Below are positions 15,115-22,802 of a stretch of 23,889 nt of DNA, piece by piece (the stretch's first letter is position 1; each line of letters opens with the position of its first letter). The stretch covers positions 1-23,889 of the forward strand of contig CAZYTO010000051.1 of NCBI GenBank assembly GCA_964650405.1, given 5' to 3'. The stretch is from CAZYTO01 sp964650405. Lineage in GTDB: Bacteria; Acidobacteriota; Thermoanaerobaculia; Gp7-AA8. The notes under the pieces were generated by a model, which worked only from the letters and a program-made list of their open reading frames with translations, searched no databases and was not told where the DNA came from. A program made the translations under genes and the position numbers.

Positions 15115-15639
15115 TTACCCGTCTTCGCCGATGACGTGCTCCTCGGACGCGGCGCGCTCGTAGGTGAGGAACGAGAAGGGGAACTCGTTCTTCGCGTCGG
15201 CTTCGTAGTCCTCGCGGTCGACGAGCTTCCATTCGACGACGTCATCGAACTCGGGGAAGCGCGTGTCGCCCTCCACGTCGGCGTGGACCTCGGTGATATA
15301 CATCCGGTCGGCGCGGTGGAGGGTCTGCGCGTAGATCTGCGCGCCTCCGAGGATGAAGACCTCGTCGTCGCCGCTGGCCAGCTCCAGCGCGTGCTCCACC
15401 GTACCGGCCACGAGGACGCCTTTGGGCGCGCGCCAGGCAGCGTCGCGCGTGACGACGATGTTCGTCCGGCCGGGCAGGGCCTGCGGCAGCGACTCGAAAG
15501 TCTTGCGGCCCATGATCACGCGGTGGCCCATGGTCACAGATTTCAGGCGCTTCAGGTCGGTGGAGATGCGCCACGGCACCTGGTTGTCGCGTCCGATCAC
15601 GCCGTTGGCGGCCACGGCGGCGAGGATGCTGACGGTCAT
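15115..15639 (-). CDS. folA: Dihydrofolate reductase
   Basis: This 174-aa cytoplasmic enzyme reduces dihydrofolate with NADPH, regenerating the cofactor that thymidylate synthase consumes. The N-terminus SILAAVAANGVIGRDNQVPW is typical. The catalytic acid is D28 (STDLKRLK), and MGRKTFESLP (43-52) and the GGAQIY nucleotide-site motif (98-103) follow. The C-terminal strand is FSFLTYER. A short extra tail (ASEEHVIGEDG) extends beyond the usual end. Its ATG overlaps the thyA stop (ATGA), so it is translated from the thyA mRNA. It is followed by the repeat-derived terminator. Confidence 0.98.
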   Translation of the reverse strand: MTVSILAAVAANGVIGRDNQVPWRISTDLKRLKSVTMGHRVIMGRKTFESLPQALPGRTNIVVTRDAAWRAPKGVLVAGTVEHALELASGDDEVFILGGAQIYAQTLHRADRMYITEVHADVEGDTRFPEFDDVVEWKLVDREDYEADAKNEFPFSFLTYERAASEEHVIGEDG

Positions 15640-16430
15640 ACGGCGATCGGCGCCTTGATCCCCGGGTGGGGGTCGTAATGCTCGAGGGTGAAGTCGCCGA
15701 AGCGGAAGTCGAAGATCGACGTCACAGCGGGATTCAGGGTCATGGTGGGGAGAGGCCGCGGCTCGCGGGTGAGCTGGAGGCGGGCCTGCTCGACGTGGTT
15801 CGAGTAGAGGTGGACGTCTCCGAACGTCAGGATGAATTCGCCGGCCTGCAGCGCGCAGACCTGGGCCACCATCATCGTCAGCAACGCGTACGAGGCGATG
15901 TTGAACGGGACGCCGAGGAACACGTCGGCGCTGCGCTGGTAGAGCTGGCAGGACAGGCGTCCGTCAGCCACGTAGAACTGGAAGAGGGCGTGGCAGGGCG
16001 CGAGGGCCATGCGGTCGAGGTCGGCCACGTTCCAGGCGCTGACGAGGAGGCGCCGCGAGTCAGGCGTGCGGCGGATGTCGTCGATGACCTTCGTGATCTG
16101 GTCGATGTGCTGGCCGTTTGGCGCGGGCCAAGAGCGCCACTGGTAGCCGTAGATGGGCCCCAGCTCGCCGTCCGCGTCCGCCCACTCGTCCCAGATCGTG
16201 ACGTTGTTCTCGTGCAGCCAGCGAACGTTGGTCTCGCCGCGCAGGAACCAGAGCAGCTCGTAGATGATCGAGCGCAGGTGCAGCTTCTTCGTCGTCAGCA
16301 GGGGGAACCCGGCCGCCAGATCGAACCGGAGCTGCGAGCCGAAGAGACTCAGCGTCCCCGTCCCTGTCCGGTCCGACTTCGCCGTCCCCCGGGTCAGGAT
16401 GCTGTCGAGGAGAGCGAGGTACGACTGCAT
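15636..16430 (-). CDS. thyA: Thymidylate synthase
   Basis: This 264-aa enzyme, the standard length, methylates dUMP to dTMP using methylene-tetrahydrofolate. The nucleophile C146 in LAPCHALFQFYV and the dUMP-binding segment (QLYQRSADVFLGVPFNIASY) are intact. RTGTGTLSLFG marks the N-terminal region and the end is IKAPIAV. I chose MQSYLALLDSIL as the start because this is the family N-terminus. The longer frame runs into repeats. CATAAT (16442-16437) ends 6 nt before the ATG and there is no Shine-Dalgarno, suggesting a leaderless mRNA. It is coupled to folA by ATGA, the classic metabolic pair. Confidence 0.98.
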   Translation of the reverse strand: MQSYLALLDSILTRGTAKSDRTGTGTLSLFGSQLRFDLAAGFPLLTTKKLHLRSIIYELLWFLRGETNVRWLHENNVTIWDEWADADGELGPIYGYQWRSWPAPNGQHIDQITKVIDDIRRTPDSRRLLVSAWNVADLDRMALAPCHALFQFYVADGRLSCQLYQRSADVFLGVPFNIASYALLTMMVAQVCALQAGEFILTFGDVHLYSNHVEQARLQLTREPRPLPTMTLNPAVTSIFDFRFGDFTLEHYDPHPGIKAPIAV

Positions 16431-16436
16431 CGGCGA

Positions 16437-16442
16437 ATTATG
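16437..16442 (-). promoter_or_regulatory. Candidate -10 element of thyA-folA
   Basis: CATAAT on the minus strand lies 6 nt before the thyA ATG, with no ribosome binding site in between. This is consistent with leaderless initiation. Confidence 0.4.
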
Positions 16443-16459
16443 CCTGAATGGGACGAAGT

Positions 16460-16608
16460 TCCGAGTGCCGAGAAGAGGCGAAGTGCCGAGTGCTGAGTGC
16501 CGAGGAGGGGACGAAGTGCCGAGTACCGAGTGCCGAGGTGAGTGGGCTGTGAGTGATAATCCCTCCGCAATCGGAACTCCTCGGCACTCGGCACTCGGCA
16601 CTCGGCAC
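16460..16608. repeat. Heptanucleotide GTGCCGA repeats facing TCGGCAC repeats
   Basis: The left half has scattered units GTGCCGA, GTGCTGA and GTACCGA, mainly at 16464-16537. The right half has four perfect tandem TCGGCAC units (16581-16608), the reverse complement. The halves can form a large hairpin. The block fills the divergent gap between thyA and the HAD gene. Confidence 0.85.
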
Positions 16609-16624
16609 TCAGGGACTCGTTAAG

Positions 16625-17311
16625 GTGCGAAAGCTCGTCCTCTTCGACATCGACGGCACGCTCATGACCGCGGGGCGGGCGGCGCGGGATGCGTTCGCCG
16701 ATGCGCTGGATGCGGTGTACGGCCACGACGGGCCGCTGGACCGCTACGACTTTTCCGGACGGACGGATCCGCAGATCGCCATGATGATCCTGCGCGATGC
16801 GGGGCTGCCGGGCGACGTCATCGAGAGCCGGCTCCCCCACCTCTGGTCGCACTACCTCGGCGGACTGGCGCGGAATCTTCCCGGGCAGGCCCGCGTGCTG
16901 CCGGGCATCTCCGCGCTGCTCGAGGCCCTGGCGGCCGATCCGCGCATCGTGCTGGCGCTGCTGACCGGCAACATCGAGCCGGGCGCGCGGCTGAAGCTCG
17001 GCGCGGCCGGGTTGAACGGCTACTTCCCCTTCGGCGCGTTCGGAAGCGATTCGGCGCAGCGCGAGGAGTTGCCGCCCGTCGCCGTGGCCCGTGCCGCCGC
17101 CATCGACGGCCACGCCTTCCGCGGGGATGACGTGGTGATCATCGGCGATTCCATCTACGACGTCCGCTGCGGGATTCCCCACGACGCGCGCACGATCGCC
17201 ATCGCCTCCGGCAAGACGCCCCGCGCCCTGCTGGCGGCCGAGAATCCCCACTTCCTCTTCGACTCCGCCGAGGAGCGGGAGACGCTGCTGGCCGCCGTCC
17301 TGGCCGCGTGA
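16625..17311 (+). CDS. HAD-family phosphatase, phosphoglycolate phosphatase-like
   Basis: This 228-aa cytoplasmic hydrolase is of the haloacid dehalogenase superfamily. Motif I is D8-I-D10-G-T with nucleophile D8. A cap-domain segment (SGRTDPQIAM, about 44-53) follows, then motif II LLTGN with T114 and motif IV GDSIYDVRCG with D175 and D179. The motif III Lys is probably in the 140-155 region but is not clear. Substrate specificity cannot be read from the sequence. The GTG at 16625 is the best start because everything upstream is repeat DNA. No good Shine-Dalgarno is present. The next gene starts 16 nt downstream but has its own -10-like hexamer. Confidence 0.88.
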   Translation: MRKLVLFDIDGTLMTAGRAARDAFADALDAVYGHDGPLDRYDFSGRTDPQIAMMILRDAGLPGDVIESRLPHLWSHYLGGLARNLPGQARVLPGISALLEALAADPRIVLALLTGNIEPGARLKLGAAGLNGYFPFGAFGSDSAQREELPPVAVARAAAIDGHAFRGDDVVIIGDSIYDVRCGIPHDARTIAIASGKTPRALLAAENPHFLFDSAEERETLLAAVLAA

Positions 17312-17314
17312 ACG

Positions 17315-17320
17315 TATCAT
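17315..17320 (+). promoter_or_regulatory. Candidate -10 element of the TPR-like gene
   Basis: TATCAT lies just after the HAD stop codon and 7 nt before the ATG at 17328. The interval TGCCCCC is not a ribosome binding site, so a leaderless transcript is possible. Confidence 0.35.
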
Positions 17321-17327
17321 TGCCCCC

Positions 17328-18833
17328 ATGTGGACAATGCTGGCGCTCTGGCTGACGGTCGCGCAGGAGCACGACCATGCACATCACGACGCCGCCGAGG
17401 CGACGGGACGGGTAAATTTCGTCTCGACCTGCACGAACGGCGCGGGGGAGACGGTCCAAGAGGCCGTCTGGATGCTGCACTCCTTCTGGTATGAGGAGGC
17501 CGCGGCGACGTTCAATCGCGCGAAGACCGAGGACCCGCGCTGCGCCATGGCCCACTGGGGCACGGCCATGACCGTGTATCACCCGCTCTGGCAGCCGTCG
17601 CTTCCTCCGCCCGCACTGCGCAGCGGGCGGGAGGCCATCGCCGCCGCGCGCGCCCTCCCCTCCCGCTCCGCGCGGGAGCACGATTACATCGAAGCGCTCG
17701 GCACGCTCTACGACCTGCCGGACGGCACGGAGACGCATGCGCGCGCGCTGGCCTACGAGTCGGCCATGGCCGCACTGCACGCCAAGTACCCGCAGGACGA
17801 CGAGGCGGCCATCTTCTACGCGCTTGCCCTGAACGGGAGTGCCCTGCCCACGGACAGGACCTACGCGAAGCAGATGCAGGCGGCGGACATCCTCAACGCG
17901 CTCCTGCCCCGCTATCCCCGGCACCCGGGCATCGCGCATTACTTGATCCACAGCTACGACGTGCCGGCGCTGGCCAGGCTGGCCCTGCCCGCGGCGCGCT
18001 CGTATGCCGCGATGGCCCCGGCCGTGCCGCACGCGCAGCACATGCCCTCGCACATCTTCACCCGCCTGGGGCTGTGGGACGAGTCGATCGCCTCCAATCA
18101 CCGCGCTGAGGCTGCGGCCAAGGCCTATGCGGCGCGAGTCCACATGACCGGAATCTACGACGAGCAGATCCACGCCATGGACTACCTCGTTTACGCCTGT
18201 CTCCAGGAGGGGAAGAACGAGGACGCAGCGGCCGTGCTGGCCGAGCTCGACGCCATGACCGCGCTGTCGGTCGTGAACGTGAAGTCCACGTACGGCCTGG
18301 CGGCCATGCGGGCGCGCTATCCGCTGGAGCGGCATGCCTGGGCGGAGGCGGCAGCGCTGCAGGACGTGCCGGGCATCGACTGGGACAAGCAGCCGCGAAG
18401 CGCGGCGCTGACGGAATTCGCGCGCGGCATCGGCGCCGCACGCCGCGGCAATGTCGAGCGGGCCAGGCAGGCGGAGACGAAGCTTGCGCAGTGGAAGAGC
18501 GACGTCGAAGCCCAGCAGGACGCCGACTGGTCGGCCCAGATCGAAGTGCAGCGCCTGGCCGTGGCCGGCTGGCGCGCGCAGGCGGAGAAGAACGAGGCGG
18601 CCGCCCGCGAACAACTGCGCGCCGCGGCCGATCTCGAAGACCGGAGCGAGAAGCTGCCCATCACGCCCGGCCCGCTGCTCCCGGCCCGGGAACAGCTGGC
18701 CGACCTGCTGCTCGAACAACACGACTGTCGCGCCGCGGCAGCCGAGTACGCGGCCGTACTGCAAGTGGCACCCGGCCGGAAGAATGCGCTGGAAGGCTCG
18801 GCCGCGGCGAAGACGTGCACGGCATCGAAGTGA
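17328..18833 (+). CDS. Exported TPR-like repeat protein with His-rich N-terminus
   Basis: This 501-aa protein starts with a short signal-like segment (MWTMLALWLTVAQ) followed at once by EHDHAHHDA, a cluster of His and acidic residues that could bind metal at the mature N-terminus. The rest is helical-repeat sequence of TPR type (for example EEAAATFNRAKTEDPRCAMAHW and AAAEYAAVLQVAPGRKNALEG). It includes the conserved segments HPGIAHYLIHSYD (about 200-210) and HAQHMPSHIFTRLGLWDES (about 235-254). Homologues with HYxIHxYD and HMPSHIF segments are known as uncharacterised periplasmic proteins, from memory. The gene ends 64 nt before the copper operon on the same strand. The His cluster and position suggest a link to metal handling, which is inference. 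Confidence 0.85.
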   Translation: MWTMLALWLTVAQEHDHAHHDAAEATGRVNFVSTCTNGAGETVQEAVWMLHSFWYEEAAATFNRAKTEDPRCAMAHWGTAMTVYHPLWQPSLPPPALRSGREAIAAARALPSRSAREHDYIEALGTLYDLPDGTETHARALAYESAMAALHAKYPQDDEAAIFYALALNGSALPTDRTYAKQMQAADILNALLPRYPRHPGIAHYLIHSYDVPALARLALPAARSYAAMAPAVPHAQHMPSHIFTRLGLWDESIASNHRAEAAAKAYAARVHMTGIYDEQIHAMDYLVYACLQEGKNEDAAAVLAELDAMTALSVVNVKSTYGLAAMRARYPLERHAWAEAAALQDVPGIDWDKQPRSAALTEFARGIGAARRGNVERARQAETKLAQWKSDVEAQQDADWSAQIEVQRLAVAGWRAQAEKNEAAAREQLRAAADLEDRSEKLPITPGPLLPAREQLADLLLEQHDCRAAAAEYAAVLQVAPGRKNALEGSAAAKTCTASK

Positions 18834-18897
18834 GGAAGGGAACGCGTTGGGCGAGAGCGTGGTTTGGGATTAGGATTTGCATGCCGAGACCTCGAGC

Positions 18898-19287
18898 ATG
18901 AGACGCACACTCATCGCCGCCACCTGCGTCGCCGGAGCGACAGTCCCGCTCCTCGTGGCGGTCGTGTTCCTCTTCGGATGCTGTGTGCTTCCGTTCCACG
19001 GCGTCATCCACAAGGCGATGCCGCTCTGCGACCTGGCCATCGATCTCATTCGCGGCGGCCACCACGACCATCAGCCGACGCCGGTTCCCGCTTCCCAAAA
19101 ACAGGAGCCGGTCAGGCGCATCGTGGCCGAGGCGCCCAGTCCGTTTCACCTGGCAGTCTCGACGGCGAGCGAGCGACGAATCACGGCATCCGATGCGGCC
19201 ACGTATCGCAGCTTCATCGCGCTCGGCGCGGTTCGCTGCGATCGTGACGTCGGCTTGCACCTCGTGTTCGCAACCTTTCTGATTTGA
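18898..19287 (+). CDS. Small Cys-Cys membrane protein heading the copper operon
   Basis: This 129-aa protein is not recognised. It has one strong membrane helix (about 5-30) that ends in FGCCVLPFHG, then a segment with further possible metal ligands (VIHKAMPLCDLAIDL) and GGHHDHQP. The C-terminal half is soluble with few features (FHLAVSTASERRITASDAA). The Cys, His and Met arranged around the membrane edge resemble a copper-relay surface, but this is inference. The start at 18898 is preferred over a TTG 21 nt earlier. TAGGAT (18871-18876) is a possible -10. It is the first gene before the lipoprotein, with 151 nt between them that show no clear structure. Confidence 0.65.
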   Translation: MRRTLIAATCVAGATVPLLVAVVFLFGCCVLPFHGVIHKAMPLCDLAIDLIRGGHHDHQPTPVPASQKQEPVRRIVAEAPSPFHLAVSTASERRITASDAATYRSFIALGAVRCDRDVGLHLVFATFLI

Positions 19288-19438
19288 TCCTGCCTCCGCG
19301 CGGGCCGCATTCGCGCGCCTTCCGTTTTCGGCGTCATCGATCGGCTCACGCCCCCTCCGCGCACTTTCCTCCATCGGACCGCCCCCGCACGCGCCTCGGG
19401 CCACGACGCGGGCGTCCAGCGATACGGAGACTCGAGAC

Positions 19439-20053
19439 ATGAAGCACCACGTTGGCACGATCGCGTGCGGAGCAGCGCTGCTCATCGCCGCGGCGATGGC
19501 CGCCGCCTGCGGCGGCAAGCAGACCATGGCGTCCAAGAGCGCCGCTGCATACGACGAAGCACGCAGGAAGGGATTGCCGGTCAGCGCCGGCGAGCACGGC
19601 GGCCACGAAGCCGAAACGCAGGAGCACCCTGCATCGACATCCGCGACCGAGCCGGCCCACGCCGCAATGCCCGGGATGGCTCACGGCGCGATGCCCGGCA
19701 TGGATCACTCGGCGATGCCCGGCATGGATCACGCGCAGATGCCCGGCATGCAGCACGGCACGCCCAGCTCGCCGTCGCACGACATGGGCGCGATGCAGCA
19801 CTGCTCGACGCCCGGGATACAACACGGCTCGACGACGAACATACAGCACGCGTCCGCCGCGCCCGTCGACGTTGCGCCCGAGATTGCGCCGCCCACATCG
19901 AACACGGCCATTGCGCAGACCAAGCCCGCCGCGACGCTGCGGCAAGACGAATTCGATGCGCCGGCATCCAGCGCCGTGGCCGAGGCGGCGAAAGCCGCCG
20001 GAGCGAAGCCACCGGGCGAGCATCACCATCACGACGGCGGGGAGGCGCAATGA
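19439..20053 (+). CDS. Met/His-rich periplasmic lipoprotein, probable copper binder
   Basis: This 204-aa protein has a lipoprotein signal peptide with lipobox AAAC (Cys24). Four tandem 8-residue repeats of AMPGMxHx occupy residues 76-107, followed by HDMGAMQHCSTPGIQHG. A flexible Ala/Pro/Thr region (138-185) leads to the C-terminus GEHHHHDGG. Met-x-x-Met and His repeats of this kind bind Cu(I)/Cu(II) in the N-terminal part of PcoB/CopB and in CopA-type oxidases. Here they form a stand-alone lipoprotein without a beta-barrel. Its stop overlaps the start of the next gene (ATGA). A role as copper sponge or donor to the oxidase at 21456 is inference. The GGAG 11 nt before the ATG is a weak binding site. 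Confidence 0.82.
   Translation: MKHHVGTIACGAALLIAAAMAAACGGKQTMASKSAAAYDEARRKGLPVSAGEHGGHEAETQEHPASTSATEPAHAAMPGMAHGAMPGMDHSAMPGMDHAQMPGMQHGTPSSPSHDMGAMQHCSTPGIQHGSTTNIQHASAAPVDVAPEIAPPTSNTAIAQTKPAATLRQDEFDAPASSAVAEAAKAAGAKPPGEHHHHDGGEAQ
19664..19759 (+). repeat. In-frame 24-bp tandem repeats coding AMPGMxHx
   Basis: Four 24-bp units sharing the core ATGCCCGGCATGGATCAC encode the Met/His repeats of the lipoprotein. Units 2 and 3 are nearly identical while 1 and 4 have drifted. The pattern indicates expansion by slippage or recombination followed by selection on the protein. Confidence 0.8.
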
Positions 20054-21456
20054 ATCGCACATCACTCTTGCTCGCGCCGATCGCCTTCGCCGTAACCGCG
20101 TGCGTGTCGCTTCCTCGCGACGCGGGCACTGCCGATGTACGCACCACCGTCTCGGAGAGGACGGCCCAAACCGTTGAATGGCGCGATCCCTCCACGACGG
20201 ACGATCCGCGCGTTCGGGCTCTCCTGCAGGCCGAGTTGACCGCCGATCGCGCCGTGGCCGTGGCCATGGCCAACAGTCCGCGCCTGCAGGCAACGCTCGC
20301 GGAGGTGGGCATCGCGCGCGCCGAGCTGCTGGAGGCGAGCATCGTCCGCAATCCGCTGTTCGAAGCGGAGATTCGTTTCCCGCGCGATCCGTTCCGTCCG
20401 TACGAGCTGCGCCTGGCCCAGACGCTGGTCGATCTGATCCAGTTGCCACGACGTCGGGCCATCGGTCGCGCAGCATTCGACGCCGCGAAACTGCGCGTGA
20501 CCTCCGAGGTCGTGCGATTCGCGGCGGACGTGCGCGCGCAACATGCGGAGCTGCTGGCCGCATCCCAGCGCGTCGCCCAGGACCGTACGAATCTCGAAGC
20601 AGCAAGAGCCTCGGCCGAGCTTGCCCAGCGCCAGCACGACGCGCAGAACATCACCGACCTCGATCTCGAGAATGAGCAGGCCCAGTACGAGCAGGCGAAG
20701 CTCGACCTGGCGCGCGAGGAACAGCGCCTGGTCGTCGCGCGCGAAGCGCTCATCCGGGCCATGGGTCTGCGCGATGCCTCCATCGAATGGCGCTTACCGT
20801 CGTCGTTCCCTCCCCTTCCTGCGGCCGAGCAGGACCAGCAACAACTGGAACAGCTCGCGGCCACGCGCCGGCTCGCCATCGAGATCGCCCGGAGCGAGGT
20901 GGACATCGCCCGCCGGCGCGTGCCGATGGCGCGGCTGGCAGCGCTCGGGGACATCACTGTCGACGGGCACTACCAGCGCGATGCGGAAGGGGCGCGCACG
21001 GTCGGACCGGGCATCGAAGTGCCGATCCCGATCTTCAACACCGGCGCGGCGGCACGTTCTCGCGCCGAGGCGGAGTACCTGAGCGCGCGCCACACGCTCG
21101 ACGCGCTCCTGGCCGAATCGTCATCCGAGCTTCGCGCCGCCCGGGCCACGGTCGATGAGGCGCGGGCCCGCGTCGAGTATTACCGCGACGTCGTGATCCC
21201 GCGGCGGCAGCGCATCGTCGAGCTGACGAAGCTGGAGCACAACGCCATGCTCGTGGGCCCGTTCCAGGTGCTGCAGGCCAGACGGAACGAGGCCCAGGCA
21301 CGCCACGACTCCATCGACGCGCAGCTCGACTATTGGTCGGCGCGCAACAACCTCGATCGCGCGCTGAACGGCGTCGCCAATCCCACGCCGCTTACGCCGT
21401 CGACGGACGAGCTCACCGGCAAACGCAGCACGGTGCTGCCTGAAGGAGGTCACTGA
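20050..21456 (+). CDS. TolC-family outer-membrane efflux lipoprotein
   Basis: This 468-aa protein has a lipoprotein signal peptide (MNRTSLLLAPIAFAVTAC, acylated Cys18). The duplicated outer-membrane factor fold shows as long helical coiled-coil stretches (about 85-235 and 275-440). Conserved landmarks are ANSPRLQATLAEVGIARAEL, QNITDLDLENEQAQYEQAKL and GPGIEVPIPIFNTGAAARSR near the second strand pair. Such trimers form channels across the outer membrane and normally need a periplasmic adaptor and an inner-membrane pump, as in CusCBA. Neither is present in the visible operon. The long frame open upstream of the ATG is only a shadow of the lipoprotein gene. It overlaps its upstream neighbour by 4 nt and its downstream neighbour by 1 nt. 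Confidence 0.93.
   Translation: MNRTSLLLAPIAFAVTACVSLPRDAGTADVRTTVSERTAQTVEWRDPSTTDDPRVRALLQAELTADRAVAVAMANSPRLQATLAEVGIARAELLEASIVRNPLFEAEIRFPRDPFRPYELRLAQTLVDLIQLPRRRAIGRAAFDAAKLRVTSEVVRFAADVRAQHAELLAASQRVAQDRTNLEAARASAELAQRQHDAQNITDLDLENEQAQYEQAKLDLAREEQRLVVAREALIRAMGLRDASIEWRLPSSFPPLPAAEQDQQQLEQLAATRRLAIEIARSEVDIARRRVPMARLAALGDITVDGHYQRDAEGARTVGPGIEVPIPIFNTGAAARSRAEAEYLSARHTLDALLAESSSELRAARATVDEARARVEYYRDVVIPRRQRIVELTKLEHNAMLVGPFQVLQARRNEAQARHDSIDAQLDYWSARNNLDRALNGVANPTPLTPSTDELTGKRSTVLPEGGH
21443..21450 (+). promoter_or_regulatory. Strong ribosome binding site of the multicopper oxidase
   Basis: AAGGAGGT, essentially the full anti-16S complement, lies 5 nt before the ATG at 21456 and inside the end of the TolC-type gene. 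It suggests high or independent translation of the oxidase. Confidence 0.85.
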
Positions 21457-22802
21457 TGTTCACCCGCCGCAAACTCCTGTTCTCTTCCGCCGGCGGTGCG
21501 CTCGGCAGCCTGCTCCTCGGCCGTGGCGCTGCCGCCGCGACACCGGCAAGCGAGGAGGCATATTCGCGCCTCGCTCGCGCGCGCCGCACCAGCGGCGGCC
21601 GCACTCCGGTCATCACGCCGAACGGCTCCGCACTGCCGTTTCGGATGGAGAGCGGCGTGAAGGTCTTTCACCTCACCGCCGAGCCCGTGAAGCGGGAATT
21701 CGTTTCTCCGACGGTCCCTGGCGGGACGGACGGCTTCACCGTGAACTGCTGGGGCTACAACGGCATGAGCCCCGGTCCGACCATCGAGGCGTTCGAAGGT
21801 GATCGCGTGCGCATCTATGTCACCAACAAACTGCCGGAGGGAACGTCGATTCACTGGCACGGCTTCATCCTGCCGAACGGCATGGACGGCGTCTCCGGCC
21901 TCACCCAACCGAAGATCGCGCCGGGAGAGACGTTCGCGTACGAATTCACGCTGAAGCAGGCCGGCACGCTGATGTATCACCCGCACTTCGACGAGATGAC
22001 GCAGATCGCGCTGGGCATGCACGGCTTCTTCATCATCCACCCGCGCGATGCCGCGGTCCGGCCCGTCGACCGCGACTTCGCGATCTTTCTCAACGAGTGG
22101 TTCATCAAGCCGGGAACGGCGACGCCCGATCCGACGGTGATGCTCGACTTCAACGTCTTCACGTTCAACAGCCGCGTCTATCCGGGCATCGATCCGATGC
22201 TGGTGCGCACCGGCGACCGCGTTCGCATCCGCATCGCGAATCTGACCATGGACTCGCACCCGATGCACATCCACGGGCACCGCTTCTTCGTCACCGGCAC
22301 GGACGCCGGTCCCATTCAGCAGTCGGCCTGGATTCCCGAGAACACGGCGAACGTGCCGGTCGGCGCGACGCGCGATCTCGAGTTTGTCGCCGACAACCCC
22401 GGCGACTGGGCCTTCCACTGTCACAAGTCGCACCACACCATGAACCAGATGGGACACGGCCTCCCGAACCTCCTCGGCGTCGATGCCGCGAACACCGAAC
22501 GGCGCCTCAACGCGCTGGCGCCGGGCACGATGGTCATGGGAACGACCGGGATGGGCGACATGTCGGAGATGCAGCAGATGACGGCGACACCGCGCAACAG
22601 CATCGCCATGCGCGGCGGCCCCGGCCCGTACGGCGCGATCGACATGGGCGGGATGTTCACGATCGTGAAGATCCGCGACGACATGGACTACGGCCGCGAT
22701 CCCGGCTGGTACGAGCAACCGCGCGGCACTTCGGCCTACCGCGTCGATTCGATGTCGACGACGCCTGCCCCGCCGAATCCGCATGAGGGACGCGGCAAAT
22801 GA
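21456..22802 (+). CDS. Tat-exported multicopper oxidase
   Basis: This 448-aa enzyme has a twin-arginine signal (TRRKLLFSS). All four copper motifs are intact: HWHG (133-136), HPH (175-177), HPMHIHGH (268-275) and HCHKSHHTMNQM (321-332). The last carries the type 1 Cys322, H327 and axial M332. Folding happens in the cytoplasm before export, as usual for Tat substrates. Sequences of the type YHPHFDEMTQIALGMHGFFI and FHCHKSHHTMNQMGHG mark a distinct bacterial branch of periplasmic copper oxidases (recollection). A Met-rich stretch (GMGDMSEMQQM, about 366-377) near the C-terminal part could bind extra Cu(I), as in CueO and CopA. The likely role is oxidation of Cu(I) to less toxic Cu(II) with oxygen. 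Its stop overlaps the cytochrome start (ATGA). Confidence 0.95.
   Translation: MFTRRKLLFSSAGGALGSLLLGRGAAAATPASEEAYSRLARARRTSGGRTPVITPNGSALPFRMESGVKVFHLTAEPVKREFVSPTVPGGTDGFTVNCWGYNGMSPGPTIEAFEGDRVRIYVTNKLPEGTSIHWHGFILPNGMDGVSGLTQPKIAPGETFAYEFTLKQAGTLMYHPHFDEMTQIALGMHGFFIIHPRDAAVRPVDRDFAIFLNEWFIKPGTATPDPTVMLDFNVFTFNSRVYPGIDPMLVRTGDRVRIRIANLTMDSHPMHIHGHRFFVTGTDAGPIQQSAWIPENTANVPVGATRDLEFVADNPGDWAFHCHKSHHTMNQMGHGLPNLLGVDAANTERRLNALAPGTMVMGTTGMGDMSEMQQMTATPRNSIAMRGGPGPYGAIDMGGMFTIVKIRDDMDYGRDPGWYEQPRGTSAYRVDSMSTTPAPPNPHEGRGK

Noticed and set aside
16553..16624. Upstream start for the HAD phosphatase
   Set aside because: The extra residues are encoded by the TCGGCAC repeat and come before the conserved beta-strand that starts HAD proteins.
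17139..18764. 541-codon minus-strand frame opposite the TPR-like gene
   Set aside because: It is Arg/Gly/His-rich low-complexity sequence without a family match. The plus frame has a plausible start, a signal-like segment and conserved repeats.
18834..18897. CsoR or CueR type copper operator before the copper operon
   Set aside because: I looked for a G-tract palindrome or a long-spacer MerR-type promoter and found none I could support.
19465..20049. N-terminal extension of the TolC-type protein
   Set aside because: The extension is the lipoprotein gene read in another frame. A proper lipoprotein signal peptide begins at 20050.
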